A stretch of DNA of 64,000 nt from the NCBI RefSeq assembly GCF_000283155.1, contig NW_004454166.1:18500634-18564633 (forward strand). Direction: 5' to 3'. Below the pieces are notes generated by a model. That model ran no database searches and had not been told where the DNA came from. It saw only the letters and a list, made by a program, of their open reading frames with translations. A program made the translations under genes and the position numbers. Of the stretch, positions 1 through 10,879 are shown piece after piece. The stretch comes from Ceratotherium simum simum. Taxonomy: Eukaryota > Chordata > Mammalia > Perissodactyla > Rhinocerotidae. The first letter of the stretch is position 1; every line of letters starts with the position of its first letter.

Positions 1-729
1 ATAATTTAGTATCGCCCTAATATCTTACATTAGCATGCTGAAACCCAGACCCAGATAAGAAAAACTGCCCTTCATTGCTAAGAGTCACGTTAGCACCTCT
101 TTAGGGCAGTAAAGGAAAAGATAAATGATAATGGGAGAAAAAAACAATTTCCATAGTGCTTTCAGCCATGACTAAAGCCCAGTGTATGAGGCAGAGGCTT
201 TTATTGAGAGATCATAACAGATAATGCATCATAAACCCAACAAGCAACAAGAAGAACAAATGGCATGTAAAGAAGAAAGCCCTTCCCTGGTAAGAGATTT
301 TGTTAGCATACCTGGAAAATCCTTGGGGTAAAGGGCAATTCAAGCAACAATTTGGTGCATGGAATCCGTAATATAGAGTCGATCTCATCTCAACTGTGAT
401 TGTTTTGTTTAAGACCTGAATTAATGCTTCCACTTGGCTCTTCTTAGTTCTTATGACAATTAAATATTTAGGAAAAAAATGCAAGTTCTATAACTTCTGA
501 TAAGACTCCTAAAATAAGGAAATTGTAAAGTAAAAAGCTTTAGGTAAGCACGTTGGTCTCTAGGAAAGTTGAGCAAATTGGGTCTTCATAGTTCCTATCC
601 CTGAACTCAGCTCCAAGTCTTCTTAATATAATTAAATCCGATAAGATGCACTGAACAACTAAACTCTCTCTCATTTGGCAGGCCCTACTCTCTTGAGAAG
701 GCAATTTTGGTTTTAAATATCAAAGTTTT
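1..729. other. Unassigned non-coding sequence
   Basis: AT-rich sequence in which I see no gene, RNA gene or recognisable repeat. The longest open frame (minus, 212-484, 90 codons) has no family signature and no codon-level support. Confidence 0.5.
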
Positions 730-940
730 TTCTTCCCCACACACCATAGATAATTTATTTTTATACTTGTCAGTTGGCCTTATTATAGAACAACTGGATA
801 TTTGTGTTGGTCTTCCCCAAACTAGATTAGAAGTTTTAAGATGACGCTCACCATGACATAGACGTCTCAGTTTTCCTTAAAGTACCCAGCATCATGCTTG
901 GAATATCGAGAGCTCTAATTAGTCTTATTTTCTTTATTCT
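730..940 (+). repeat. L2-like LINE 3' end, weak
   Basis: The order of short motifs resembles the L2 3' end: an ACTAGATTAGAAG block matching ACTAGAATGTAAGCTCC, then CCCAGCATCATGCTTGGA matching CCCAGCACCTAGAACAGTGCCTGGC. The match is old and partial, and a chance resemblance is possible. Confidence 0.35.
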
Positions 941-1292
941 AAATCATGTTCTTGGATCACAACACAAGAAAATGCATCTGGGTTCTGAGGAATGGTTTCA
1001 AAGCATCAAGTTAAGTTAGAGCTGTGACTCGTGTTTACTTGATGCATTCAGATGTGTTTGTGATGAGCTAAGCTATATCGATGGTAGGATTTCATGCAAA
1101 GGGCATTGAGATGCTCAGGGATGGTTATAACAAGGACAAAGAACCTGTAGCTATTCCCTGCATCAAAATTGACTTTTCCCCAGCCACTTATGGCAGAATA
1201 TGGTGTCATCTAGTCAGTTTCAGATTGAACTTTCTTGGGTTATAAAATAACTATGTCTATGGATGTTTTTAATGTGAATTATCTAACCTGGT

Positions 1293-1490
1293 ATAGCAGA
1301 GAGAGCACCAGAGTGTTTACCAGGGTCATCTGGAGTCTCATGCCAGCTCTCCACTAACTGCCTGTATAAGCTTAGTAAATTCCTTTCCCTCGCTGGTCTT
1401 CGTTGTACTGATCTGTGTAATAAGACGATAAAAGGAAATGATCTCTAAGGTCCTTTCAGCTGTAAAGTTTAAAGATCTCTGTCACTTTTG
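1293..1490 (+). repeat. MIR-family SINE
   Basis: It shows the MIR order: GCAGAGAGAGCACCAG head, GTCTCATGCCAGCTCTCCACTAACTG core, a TAAGCTTAGTAAATTCCTTTCC segment and an ending GATCTCTAAGGTCCTTTCAGCTGTAA typical of MIR3-like tails. It is a strongly diverged ancient tRNA-derived SINE. Confidence 0.6.
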
Positions 1491-1679
1491 AAATTACCTA
1501 TTTTTGGTTTTACCATTTTTACACCTAATTTTGCTGTCTCCTGTAAAGCATGGGGAGCTAAGTGTTATAAATGTAGTGTGATGGATGTTTAAATTTTCCA
1601 TTAATAAGACTATTCATCAAATATAGGTTGTATTAATACAGCAACTAAAATAGAACAAATGCTAATGTTAATGCCTTAT

Positions 1680-2020
1680 AATAAAGAATGCTGATGGGCT
1701 AATGGGGAGGAAGGTACATGAATATGAAAACTTTAATATGAAATAGAACAGGCTTGTTGTGATGAGTGCAGCATAGATAAAATGAAAGGGATTGAGGGTT
1801 CAGAAGAGGAGATCACTTTCACACAGTGGGAATCAGGGATAACTTGATAGAAGAAGCATTTTAATTGATACTTGAAGGATCAGTGTTTTTTTTCAAGTAG
1901 GAGACCTCCTAGAGTTGTGAAGGATGCATAGAGTGTGATGAAAACAAGAGGGGCATCAAACTGGGAATGAAGGTTAAGGCTGAATCGTGAAAGGGACCCA
2001 GGGTCAGCTGTAGGAGTCTT
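1680..2020 (-). repeat. L2-like LINE, reverse orientation, weak
   Basis: The text ATTGATACTTGAAGGATCAGTG and following resembles the reverse complement of the L2 ORF2 end (GTGACATTTGAGCTGAGACCTGAAGGATGAG). Low similarity; family assignment is tentative. Confidence 0.35.
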
Positions 2021-2044
2021 GACTGTTTTTAAATTAGAAGCTAT

Positions 2045-2200
2045 GAACCCTGGCTGTACATCAGAATTACCTGGGGAACATTTAAAAAATATCTATGCTG
2101 GGCAAATGTATTTAATGGTCTGTATTAGAGCCCAGGCATCAGTATTTTTTTAAACTCCCCAGATAAATGTATCATGTAGCTACAGGTGAGACTCAATCAT
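2045..2200 (+). mobile_element. MER5A-like non-autonomous hAT transposon
   Basis: CTGTACATCAGAATTACCTGGGGAACATTTAAAA at the 5' side and GCCCAGGCATCAGTATTTTT followed by AAACTCCCCAGATAAATGTATCATG at the 3' side match the MER5A layout in order. This is a short non-autonomous Charlie-type hAT element with eroded terminal inverted repeats. It encodes nothing. Confidence 0.65.
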
Positions 2201-2489
2201 TTAGGTTATGGTGGGGCCATATAAGGTGTGAGGCAGTTGAAGGATATAATTCTAATAGTCTTGTAATGAGTTGGAGAGATATGTATCCTCTTGGCCATGA
2301 TATATGAATTACTTTGGAGGGAGAGACCCTTCTTTTTAAAAGATGCCCTTTATAGTGGAAGTCAGCCCCAGTTCTTGGCCAAGTATCATAAGAGAGAAAG
2401 AGTCTACTCTGCATAATTAAGGTGAGAGGAAGACCAGAGCAAAGATTGACACTGTTTGGAGGAAGAGGTAGCCTCAAGAGATGGGAGTG

Positions 2490-4100
2490 ACCTATGTGGG
2501 CTGAAGGTGAGTAGATCTTTGCAGAGGAGACACATCTAATGTGTTTATTTCAAGTGAAATGTTGTTGCTACTATATTACTCTTCCTCACAACCTCATAAA
2601 TCTTCAGCAAAATTTCTAAGAAATTAAAAATGCTGGATGTGGTAGGACTTCTTGTGGAAGCCCATGAAAGTCTAGATAGCTGTGTTGGGGCTTTCATGGT
2701 GCTAAAGAGCTACTGTGAACAAGTAGCATAGTATACTTTAGGCTAGAGAACTGTAGAAAGCCGACTGGTATAGCCTACAGAAAGTTCTAAAACATGACTG
2801 AGCCACAGAATAAATGAAGCAACTAACTATAAATGCAGATGCCTAGGCTCAATGTCAAACCGTCCGATCACCATGGTGTGGTCCAGGATTCTGTACTTCT
2901 AGCCAGTTTTGCAGGTGCAACCTGTGTCAGAGGTCCTGAACATGGTAAATATTTATATGGAGGATACACAAAAAAGTGGGGAGATCTGGAGGCAGGGAGG
3001 GAGAGAGACAATCAGAATTGAGAAGTTCTCTTAATAGTTTAAGAAAGAAGAGAAAAAGATGCCTTGGATTTAGGTAATCATAGCAGGTTTGTACATAGAG
3101 GATAAGATAGCTAAAGAACTGTAAGTCATATGAAATCAACATTTCCAAGTGTCTAGGCCTGGCCAAAGACATAACAAAACATCTTTTTTTTTTCTTTTCT
3201 ATTTCTGCTGTCTCCTGGGACAGATAGCTCTGGGCCTCATGGAGTTATGAATCAGAGTGTTCTGACATATGCAGCTAATAGAACATGCATTAGCTTTAAA
3301 ATTAGGAGCTCTGTTCTAAGTGCCCATGATTTCATTCTTTATTCCAAGAATATTAGCCTCTCCTAATATAGAAGAGATATGAAATTTTCCTACAAGTTTC
3401 ACTGACTCTCTTACAATGGATCCCCTACTCATTTAGTCTTTTCTCTTCCAATTCTACTCTCTCTACCCAGGAACCAGATCACAGAAATGATTCACTACAG
3501 GTTTGATTTCTCAACTACTGAGACTGATAACCATAATGTCTTTAAGTGAGGAGTCTTCATTTCAGGGTGCATATACCACCGGCAATTAAACAAAAATGTG
3601 TGTATGTGCATGTGCGTGTTTATTCGAAGTATCCCTCCCTCCAGGGAGAGAAGGCATGAGATTTTCCAACAAAGCCACAACCTGCACATTATGAAGTGCC
3701 TCTGGTATGTAAGACAGAACGCTGCTTAAATTCAAGTACTGGCTCTGACCCGTACATGTGTGTGATTTTGGATAAGGCTATCACTCCTAGTCTCATTTTT
3801 CTTCCACACGGTATGGGATGTGAATTCAAATTATCTAATGCATTTAAACATGTCAAATAGAAAACATTAGAATGCAGGGGATTCCTATACCCCATAAGCA
3901 ACCTGATGTACACCGAGTCTGGAGCACCATAGCGGAATCCACCACACATTCCATTTGGGAGAAAAAAAAAAATCCATAAACAAAGTGAATTTATGTACAT
4001 TAATGATCTTTCTAACTGCAGTATTGAGACCATATGAATTAAAGTATAGTGCTCTCCAATTCATTCGCCATCAGAATTACCACAAGTATAAATGTAAGAC
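2490..4100. other. Unassigned non-coding sequence
   Basis: No gene or confident repeat seen. There is a short T-rich run near 3182-3200. The overlapping minus-strand frames at 3495-3689 and 3689-4033 (64 and 114 codons) have no recognisable domain and read as chance frames. Confidence 0.45.
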
Positions 4101-4104
4101 TAAT

Positions 4105-4280
4105 AACGTTGATCATGACTACTGTTTATTGAGTTCTTACCATGTAAATGCAGTGTTTCATTTAAGCCTCACAATCCTATTAGTTGGATATACTTATACC
4201 CACCATATAAATGAAGAAAAAAACCTGAAAGAGGTTAGGTGAGTGAACCAAGGTCAGAGTTAATGCTGGAGCCAGGGTTA
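4105..4280 (-). repeat. MIR SINE, reverse orientation
   Basis: It follows the reverse complement of MIR: TTTATTGAGTTCTTACCATGT, then CAATCCTATTAGTTGGATA, ATAAATGAAGAAA, GAAAGAGGTTAG, CAAGGTCAGAG and GCTGGAGCCA in the expected order. Confidence 0.6.
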
Positions 4281-4879
4281 GGAATTTGGAGGAAAGAAGA
4301 GAAGATTGCATGAAAGCCATTCTTATCTAAAAAGATAGCAAAAGGGAAGAGAAGTTGTTCTTATTTGGTGTTACTCCAGAGAGCAGCAGAACCACCCTCA
4401 GGAGGGGCTATACTCTGAGGCTATGAGTGTCCATCATTAGGAATACTCAAGCCACGTGTCTAGAACATTATAGACAAGATTCCTGATTTGGATGGAGGGA
4501 TTAGGGTGGCCAATTTTAGAGGTCCCTTCCCCAAGTTGGAGCCTATGTTCACATGATAAAAATGGTCTGTTTGCTCAGAGATCACTGTAAACTCCTCAGG
4601 TGAGGAAGTGGAAATGACCCAGACATTGGCCCTTTTGACTCAGATTCGATAGTTTCTTAAAAATCATAGCCTGATTCTGTCTCAGCTCCTTCCTGAGATA
4701 AATGATTGTTGCAATGCCTGTTGCTGATCTCAGATACAGATGACACTAGTAAACGTTCTCAGACCCCTTGGGATGCTCACTTGAGAGGTGGTTTTTTATT
4801 GACATTTTCACGGCTATGAAGAAACTGGCCCATACATTTGTGAACTTACAGATGGCATGATGACACTTTCTTCAAAAGA

Positions 4880-4970
4880 TGGCTCAAAAAATCAAATAAG
4901 ATAAAGTATATAAAATTGCTGGACACAGTAGCTGGCACATGGTAAGTTTTCAATAAATATTAGCGGAATC
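4880..4970 (+). repeat. MIR/L2 3' tail
   Basis: Contains TGCTGGACACAGTAGCTGGCACATGGTAAG followed by TCAATAAATATTAG, the common end of MIR and L2 elements. Too short to separate the two families. Confidence 0.5.
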
Positions 4971-4984
4971 CAGTTCTGTTCTGG

Positions 4985-5420
4985 TAGGCACAGAGATGTG
5001 CTGCCCAGATCCCCTTTTAAGGAAGGGCATGCTACCCAGGTATTGGGAATGCAGTCAGAAGAGAGCCTCCACTGTCAGCAACTCTCGGTCTATCTCAGCT
5101 GCAGAGAACTGCCTCATGGAGCTCTCACCCTCCCTGGGACAGTCTGCATCCAGAGACTGAGAGAGGTGGGCATACCGTCTACACCATTTTGGCCTAAGGG
5201 GGACACTAGGGCAAGTTCCTCTCTGGACTGGCTGAGCCTTCATCAGGCGAGCATGACTGTGCAAATTTTCCCTCTATCAATCCTACACCTTCCCTCTTCC
5301 TTTCACAGGTATTGATCCCTACTAAATATCTTGCCTTCTAAACTCCATCTCAGTGTCTACTCCCAGCAAACCCAAACTGCCACTTCTGCCCGTATCCCAC
5401 AGACACATAGGTAAATTGAA
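4985..5420 (+). repeat. LTR-like ancient repeat, family unresolved
   Basis: The block resembles a repeat I have seen elsewhere in mammals: CCCAGATCCCCTTTTAAGG, TCTATCTCAGCTGCAGAGAACTG, a final TTGATCCCTACTAAATATCTTGC and AACTCCATCTCAGTGTCTAC, with a polyadenylation-like end. I cannot name the family. The two overlapping frames inside (plus 4998-5315, minus 5055-5264) are not supported as genes. Confidence 0.3.
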
Positions 5421-5559
5421 AAGGGTCTCACTCCAGTTTCCTGGAGTGTGCTCCATGAGTGTGGGTATTTCTCTAGCCTTTGAATAACTGGTTGATGGCA
5501 GGAGGGTTGGGCCAAATCACTTCTAAGGGTCCTTCCAGTGCTGACATGGCATGAGCTTT

Positions 5560-5830
5560 CATTTCCTCCATTCATATTCTCATCATGCCCACTAGGAAGC
5601 CTCCTCTGTGTCTTGTTTTCTTCCCTGTGTTCCCAAAACGTCCTGTGTTCACAGCACAAAACCCTTCCTCTGCATTGCCATTTCGCTTTAGCGTATCTGT
5701 CTTCCCTACTTGATGGATGCCTTTGGATCGAAGATGCCGTCTTTCACCTTAAATTCACTGGCAGCACCTACTGCCTGCTTCGGAGCCTTGAAAGTATTCG
5801 ATAAATGGGGGTTCAATAAATAAACCCATA
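5560..5830 (+). repeat. L2-like LINE 3' end, weak
   Basis: Pyrimidine-rich text with CACTAGGAAGCCTCCTCTG and an ending of GAAAGTATTCGATAAATG plus GGTTCAATAAATAAA resembles a decayed L2 3' end. Low similarity. Confidence 0.35.
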
Positions 5831-6254
5831 CAGTTACTCTCTGGGTTACTCTGACTGAGGAATACATAATGAATGGCACTCCATAACCCTCTTTCCAATT
5901 GTCTTCTTCTTTTGGTAAACCATATCCCACTTAGCGAAGATCAATTTGTTTTCAAATGAATTGCTGCAGGACATAAACATGTCTTAGTAACTGGCCCAGT
6001 AAATGAAGACATGGCACTGTATTTTAATCAACTGTCATAGTCAAGTCGTGCAATGTAACAAAACATCATCCTTTTCCAACCAAGCATGTCTTTTTTTTTT
6101 AATGAAATTACAATTGCTTTGTATTAATTTATTTTGTTTCCTGGTAAGAAAGCAAGGATGAGCGCTGCCAAAAGACAAAGGGAGATGAGGTAGCTGGCAT
6201 GGGATAGACCAAAAGGTGATGGGAAAATTTGGGAAAGGAAAGGAAATTATACGT

Positions 6255-6440
6255 ATTAAATACCTAGTACATGCCAGGCACTGTTCCGACCCTTTAGCAT
6301 ATATTTAATTTAATAATTATATTTAACAGACAAGATAGCGGAGGCTGGTTAATGATGTGCCATGAGTCCTACAGGAGTGGTCACAGAGGTGGAAATAGAA
6401 ACTCAGGCATTTTGTCTCCAATGTGCGGACCTGTCTCAAC
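6255..6440 (-). repeat. MIR SINE, reverse orientation
   Basis: Reverse MIR order: AGTACATGCCAGGCACTGTTC, ATATTTAATTTAATAATTAT, ACAGACAAGATAGCGGAGGCT, then AACTCAGGCATTTTGTCTCC. Terminal sequence is eroded. Confidence 0.55.
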
Positions 6441-6564
6441 AAATAAATGGAGATGGAGAACTGAGGGGTATCCAGCAATCAAATCATCAAGGATGGCCTG
6501 TGTAGATTGTTCAAAGGGTAAGAAAGGAGGAAGGAGAAGAGAGAGAGAGAATTATCAGTGAGAT

Positions 6565-6960
6565 TAGATTATACTGATCTCATGTGTATGTAAAATCTAC
6601 AAAAAAAAAAGTCGAACTCATAATAACAGATAGTAGAATGGTGGCTACCAGAGGCTGGGGGAAAGGGAGATGGTGATCAAGGGTACAAACTTTCAGTTAT
6701 AAGAGGAATAAATTCTGGAGATCTAATGTACAACATGGTGACTATAGTTAATAACAAAATATACTTGAAATTTGGTGAGAGAGTAAATCTCAAGTGTTCT
6801 CACCACACACAAAAAAATGGTAACTAGGGGAGGTGATGGATATGTTAATTAGTTTGATTGTGGGAATCATTTCACAATGTATACATATATCAAAACATCA
6901 CATTGTATACCTTAATATATACAATTTTTATTTGGCAAAAATAAATGAATATTTTAAAAT
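6565..6960 (+). mobile_element. L1 3' UTR fragment (L1MA-like), 5'-truncated
   Basis: The fragment carries a well-known L1 3' UTR order: AGTAGAATGGTGGCTACCAG, GAGGCTGGGGGAAAG, CAGTTATAAGAGGAATAAATTC, TTCTCACCACAC, GTGATGGATATGTTAATTAG and ATATATCAAAACATCACATTG, ending AATTTTTATTTGG near an A-rich tail. It contains no coding sequence. The copy at 58,886-59,620 is a relative. Confidence 0.8.
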
Positions 6961-6964
6961 GCTT

Positions 6965-7115
6965 ATTGAGTAGAAAGCATTGACCTGAACAGGAGGACAT
7001 GTATAACTGCAAAACATATTTCCTGCCCACAAAGAACTTCCAGTACATAGTTGGGGAGACAAGACATAAGTGCATAAAAAGATAATTAGCTGCCCAGGGC
7101 AATAAGACAGGAATG
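6965..7115 (-). repeat. L2 LINE 3' end, reverse orientation
   Basis: TATTTCCTGCCCACAAAGAACTTCCAGTACATAGTTGGGGAGACAAGACATA matches the reverse of the L2 segment TAAGCTCC...GGGCAGG. A short fragment directly following the L1 3' end. Confidence 0.5.
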
Positions 7116-8450
7116 TGACATCCCCTTCACGATAAGTTTAGAGTTGAAAGTCTGTTTCAAGTAGGGCAGTCAAGATTGACAGGAAGAAAGACCTCTCCTC
7201 ACTCCTAACTAATTTGGTGCTGAAGTGAATAATGTCGTGTTTCCTCATCCTTTCTCTGATCTCTCCTTTCAAGGTCTCCCCCTCTAACTCATTCACCATA
7301 GGTCACACTATGACACTCCATAGCTAGCAGTTCAATGGCTCTTTAGCCCCCCAAGGATAAAGGATCTTGCGCTATACAGCCATGAAGCTTTTACATATCT
7401 ACTTACTGATGGAATTACTACTAAACTACCATAAGAGAAGAGGAAAAGAGTATCCAAGTTTTCTGAAATCAGCCCTATAGCCAGACAGGGTGCCCCATTT
7501 CAAGGAGTCACGTACACATTGCCCTGAAAATTGTTCACATTTTTTTCAGTTTACTTTCAAATATGAATTGCCACATCGACATAGAATTTGCCTATAACCA
7601 TATCCAGCTGTGTCCCATGAGTATTTTAAAAGAGAGAATATATAAGATGATATGGAAGACTCATGGAAATAAGGCTCCCTAAAACACTATTCATTTCAAA
7701 CAAAGACTCTTAGCAGGAGAAAGTCTTTTAGTTAGAAAGCCAGGACTCAAATATGTAAGGCTGCTTTAAAGCTGGAGGCTGTTCTGATGAAAAACCATAG
7801 AAAACCCAATCCTATCTGTGAAGATTTTGCATATGGGTGTGTAATATAGACATAGAGGTCCGATTTCCTTTGCAGAGAAGGAATGTAGCATTGTGACGTT
7901 TTCTGAAATTCTAAACCTGAACAGGGGTCAGGGGGACTCATTCGAGTCTGAACACATACACCCAGGTATGCTTTATGAATGCTAAAGCTGAAAGGATTGC
8001 TTTTAAGGATGTACACAGGTTTCCCTCCTGCCCACCCTGCATCCGGCCTTTCTTAAAGGGTCTCTCTTGGAAAATAAAGTCAGTGATTTTTTTTTTTTCC
8101 AATGGACCCACAAAGCAGGAACAGATGTGACACGAGTAACCTTTACTTTGTGCATACCTCAGAGTAAAACGACACGAACTAAAAGCAGGGGATCTGGCTC
8201 CAGGCCAGAGAGAAGGACAATTGGAATTTAGGCCTCTAATGACATGGTTCACCTCAGCTCACTCTTTTGTGCTTGTATAGGCAGTGCAGGTGGGGGGAAA
8301 CAGTTGTGTCTACTCATTGGAAGCACAAATGAAGTATTTGCAAAAGGCTGCCATTTTCCCCAGCTCTACGTCCACTAACTCTCGCATCAGAATACCCACA
8401 CTACTTTAGCTGACCATCTCTTAACGCGTGGAAGATGTGATACAACATAA
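7116..8450. other. Unassigned non-coding sequence
   Basis: About 1.3 kb with no recognised gene or repeat and only a short T tract at 8089-8098. Overlapping minus frames at 7747-8016 and 7938-8252 show no domain. One of the longer repeat-poor stretches in the window. Confidence 0.45.
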
Positions 8451-8454
8451 TGCT

Positions 8455-8700
8455 CATGGCCTAGGTGTCAGAGTCTGACACCCTGAGTAAGAATTCTGAC
8501 TCTGCCACCTACTAACTACAAAATTTCTAAGAAGTTACTTATGTTTTCTGTGCCTCCTTCTTTGTTAAAGACACAAAGGTAATAATAACATCATCTACTT
8601 CATCGAGTTAGTTTTGAAAATTTGATAGATAGTACATAAGGAGCACTTAGAACAATGCCTAACACGTAGCAAGTTTTTATATTTATTTGTTACAATTATT
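8455..8700 (+). repeat. MIR SINE
   Basis: Near full length MIR order: ATGGCCTAGGTGTCAGAG, GAATTCTGACTCTGCCACCTACTAACTAC, GAAGTTACTTATGTTTTCTGTGCCTCC, AATAATAACATCATCTACTTCAT, AAGGAGCACTTAGAACAATGCCTAACACGTAGC. Confidence 0.75.
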
Positions 8701-8740
8701 AAGAATCACTTTATGTTTTATATTTGTTTGGGTCCATTTC

Positions 8741-8844
8741 TTATTTTTTCTCACCAGAAAGCAAGCCCCTCGAGTGTGGAAAACATGTCAGATTCACCTT
8801 AATATAGTACTGTCTCAACTCAATTTCACTGGTGTGCTGGTAAA
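8741..8844 (+). repeat. Donor copy of a 104-bp local duplication
   Basis: This segment recurs at 9517-9620, same strand, same length, without indels. I count 9 mismatches in 104 positions, about 91% identity. Shared landmarks are CTCACCAGAAAGCAA, CCCCTCGAG, AACATGTCAGATTCACCTTA and CACTGGTGTGCTGGTAAA. Here it is continuous with flanking sequence, whereas the other copy interrupts an L1, so this is probably the source. Confidence 0.9.
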
Positions 8845-9124
8845 TGTTCAACAAGTGGCTCTCCAAAAATGGAAGCTCAGATTTGTAGTGTCTGCCAATT
8901 TCGGCGGTACAAATACTCCCACCATGGTCGTTTTCAAGCTATCAACATGACGTCAACCGACCCACAAAATTCCTGAAAATTTAACAATGGTCTTTTGTGA
9001 GGCAACACAAGCCAGCTTCAGGACACCACTGAACGCATGGACAAAAGAAAGACTTGAAAGAATAAACATGTGAATAAACAAATGAATAAATTAATGACAC
9101 ATCAGGGATTCTCAATTTATGAGA

Positions 9125-9850
9125 GCCATTTACCATTTAAGGTGTATGTGATGTTGTGATATACCTATACATTACAAAATGATTATCATAATCAGCCTAA
9201 CACATCCATCACCTCATATACTTATCATTTTTTTTGGTATGGTGAGAACACGTAAGATCTACTTTCTTAGCAAATTTCAAGTATACAATATGGTATTATT
9301 AACTGTAGTCACCATGCTGTACATTAAATCCCCAGAACTTCTTCATCTTATAAGTTAAAGTTTGTATCTTTTGACGAATATCTCCCCAACCCCTCTACCT
9401 CATAACCCTTGGCAACCACCATTCTACCCTCTGCCTCTAATGAGTTCAATTTTTTTAGATTCCACATATAAGTGAGATCACACAGTATTTGTCTTTCTGT
9501 GTTTGGCTTATTTAATTTATTTTTCCTCACCAGAAAGCAAACCCCTCGAGCACGGAAAACATGTCAGATTCACCTTACTGTAGTACTGTCTCAATTCATT
9601 TTCACTGGTGTGCTGGTAAAAGTCCTCTAGGTTCATCCATGTTGTCACAAATATTAGGATTACCTTCTTTTTATGGATGAATAATATTCCATTGTATATA
9701 TACACCACATTTACCTTATCCGTTCATCCATCAGCTAACTACTTCAGTTATTTCCATATCTTGGCTATTGTGAATAATGCTGCAACGATGGGCTTGCAGA
9801 TATCTCTTTGCTACTGTTTTTTGGGTTTTGCAATAATTTTGTCTATCCTC
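9125..9850 (-). mobile_element. L1 3' end (ORF2 end plus 3' UTR), reverse orientation
   Basis: Reverse L1: ACATCCATCACCTCATATAC, GGTGAGAACACGTAAGATCTACT, ACTGTAGTCACCATGCTGTACATTA and TTCCACATATAAGTGAGATCA mark the 3' UTR and ORF2 stop region. GTTCATCCATGTTGTCACAAAT, ATAATATTCCATTGTATATA and ATCTTGGCTATTGTGAATAATGCTGC are the antisense of the ORF2 C-terminal segment. The copy is 5'-truncated. It is interrupted at 9517-9620 by the duplicated tract, which replaces the usual CTTAGCATAATG motif. Confidence 0.85.
9517..9620 (+). repeat. Inserted copy of the 104-bp local duplication
   Basis: A collinear copy of 8741-8844 sitting inside the reverse L1. L1 text resumes right after it with AGTCCTCTAGGTTCATCC. 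The left junction shares a CTTATTT string with both the L1 and the donor locus. No poly(A) tail or target-site duplication is visible, which argues against retrotransposition. Confidence 0.85.
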
Positions 9851-9894
9851 TTAAAAGAGATCTCTGACCAGTAGGAATATTTACTGAAGATTTC

Positions 9895-10170
9895 TACAGA
9901 ACAGTGGTCCCTTGTGTTGCCCCAAGAAAAAGAGACTCTTGATCCAAAAACCTACGGTACTGTCACACATTATATGTTTCTTTCAAAATTCATAATGCAC
10001 ATGGATATATTAAAGACACTGATAAGTCTGACAGTAAAGAAACTCATTTCTTTCTGTAATGCAAATGTAAAGAAACATTTCTCAAACATATTTGACCCCT
10101 AAAACTGTTTTGGCTGGGTAACTAGTATCATAAGGAATTAATATCTCTGTAGAACACACATTGGAAAACA
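9895..10170 (+). mobile_element. Possible hAT-type transposon remnant
   Basis: The 3' end TCTGTAGAACACACATTGGAAAACACTG resembles a Charlie-type hAT terminal sequence, and GAAACATTTCTCAAACATATTTGACCCC resembles an internal segment of that class. The 5' terminus is poorly matched. Low confidence. Confidence 0.35.
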
Positions 10171-10304
10171 CTGACAGAACTACTTTTTTTAACCATATGG
10201 AAAAAAGTAAATGCCTTCAGTAAGTTTTGGAGAATATGCTTTTTTAAAAAACTTGGAACAAAATACAACTTGGATATTCATCACAAGAAATAATGTATTA
10301 ATAA

Positions 10305-10475
10305 AAATAATAGCTACTGTATGCCAAGGACTGCCAATGCCCAATTCTGCCAAGTAGATAAAATTACCCCATTATACAGATGACAAATGGAGATTCAGGA
10401 AATTTAATTAATTTACTTACTGTCATACTGTTGAGGAGAATTCAAATCCAGATCTTTCTGTCCCCAAAGCTAACG
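10305..10475 (-). repeat. MIR SINE, reverse orientation
   Basis: Reverse MIR order: AATAGCTACTGTATGCCAAGG, TACCCCATTATACAGATGACAAATGGAGATTCAGG, AATTCAAATCCAGATCTTTCTG. Confidence 0.55.
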
Positions 10476-10522
10476 TTCTTCTACAACATCAGACATGTGA
10501 TATCATTAAAAATTATGATCAT

Positions 10523-10753
10523 TGGGCCAGCCCAGTGGTGCAGTGGTTAAGTGCACGCACTCTGCTGCGGCAGCCTGGGGTTCACGGACGCGCACCAACG
10601 CACCGCTTGCTAAGCCATGCTGTGGCGGCATCCCATATAAAGTGGAGGAAGATGGGCACGGATGTTAGTCCAGGGCCAATCTTCCTCAAGAAAAAAGGGG
10701 AGGATTGGCGTTGGGTGTTAGCTCAGGGCTAGTCCTCCTCACACACACACACA
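10523..10753 (+). mobile_element. ERE SINE with perfect 15-bp target-site duplication
   Basis: tRNA-derived SINE with the ERE head (GGGCCAGCCCAGTGGTGCAG), a box A-like GCAGTGGTTAAGTGC, GCCATGCTGTGGCGGC, ATATAAAGTGGAGGAAGATGGGC and GTTAGCTCAGGG, ending in a short CA/A tail. It is flanked by AAAAATTATGATCAT at 10508-10522 and 10754-10768, identical at all 15 positions. The box B region (GGTTCACGGACGCG) is degraded. Confidence 0.95.
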
Positions 10754-10879
10754 AAAAATTATGATCATAGGTTTCAGCTTAGCCCTTCACTCTTCAAAGT
10801 AGTTTCAGTTGTTTCTTTAATTTACTTTTCCTTTTCTCCATAATAACTATTTCAAATTTCTGCATTCTCTCTGCCACCA

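Noticed and set aside
3689..4033. 114-codon minus frame
   Set aside because: No recognisable family, no neighbouring exon-like structure, composition typical of surrounding AT-rich DNA.
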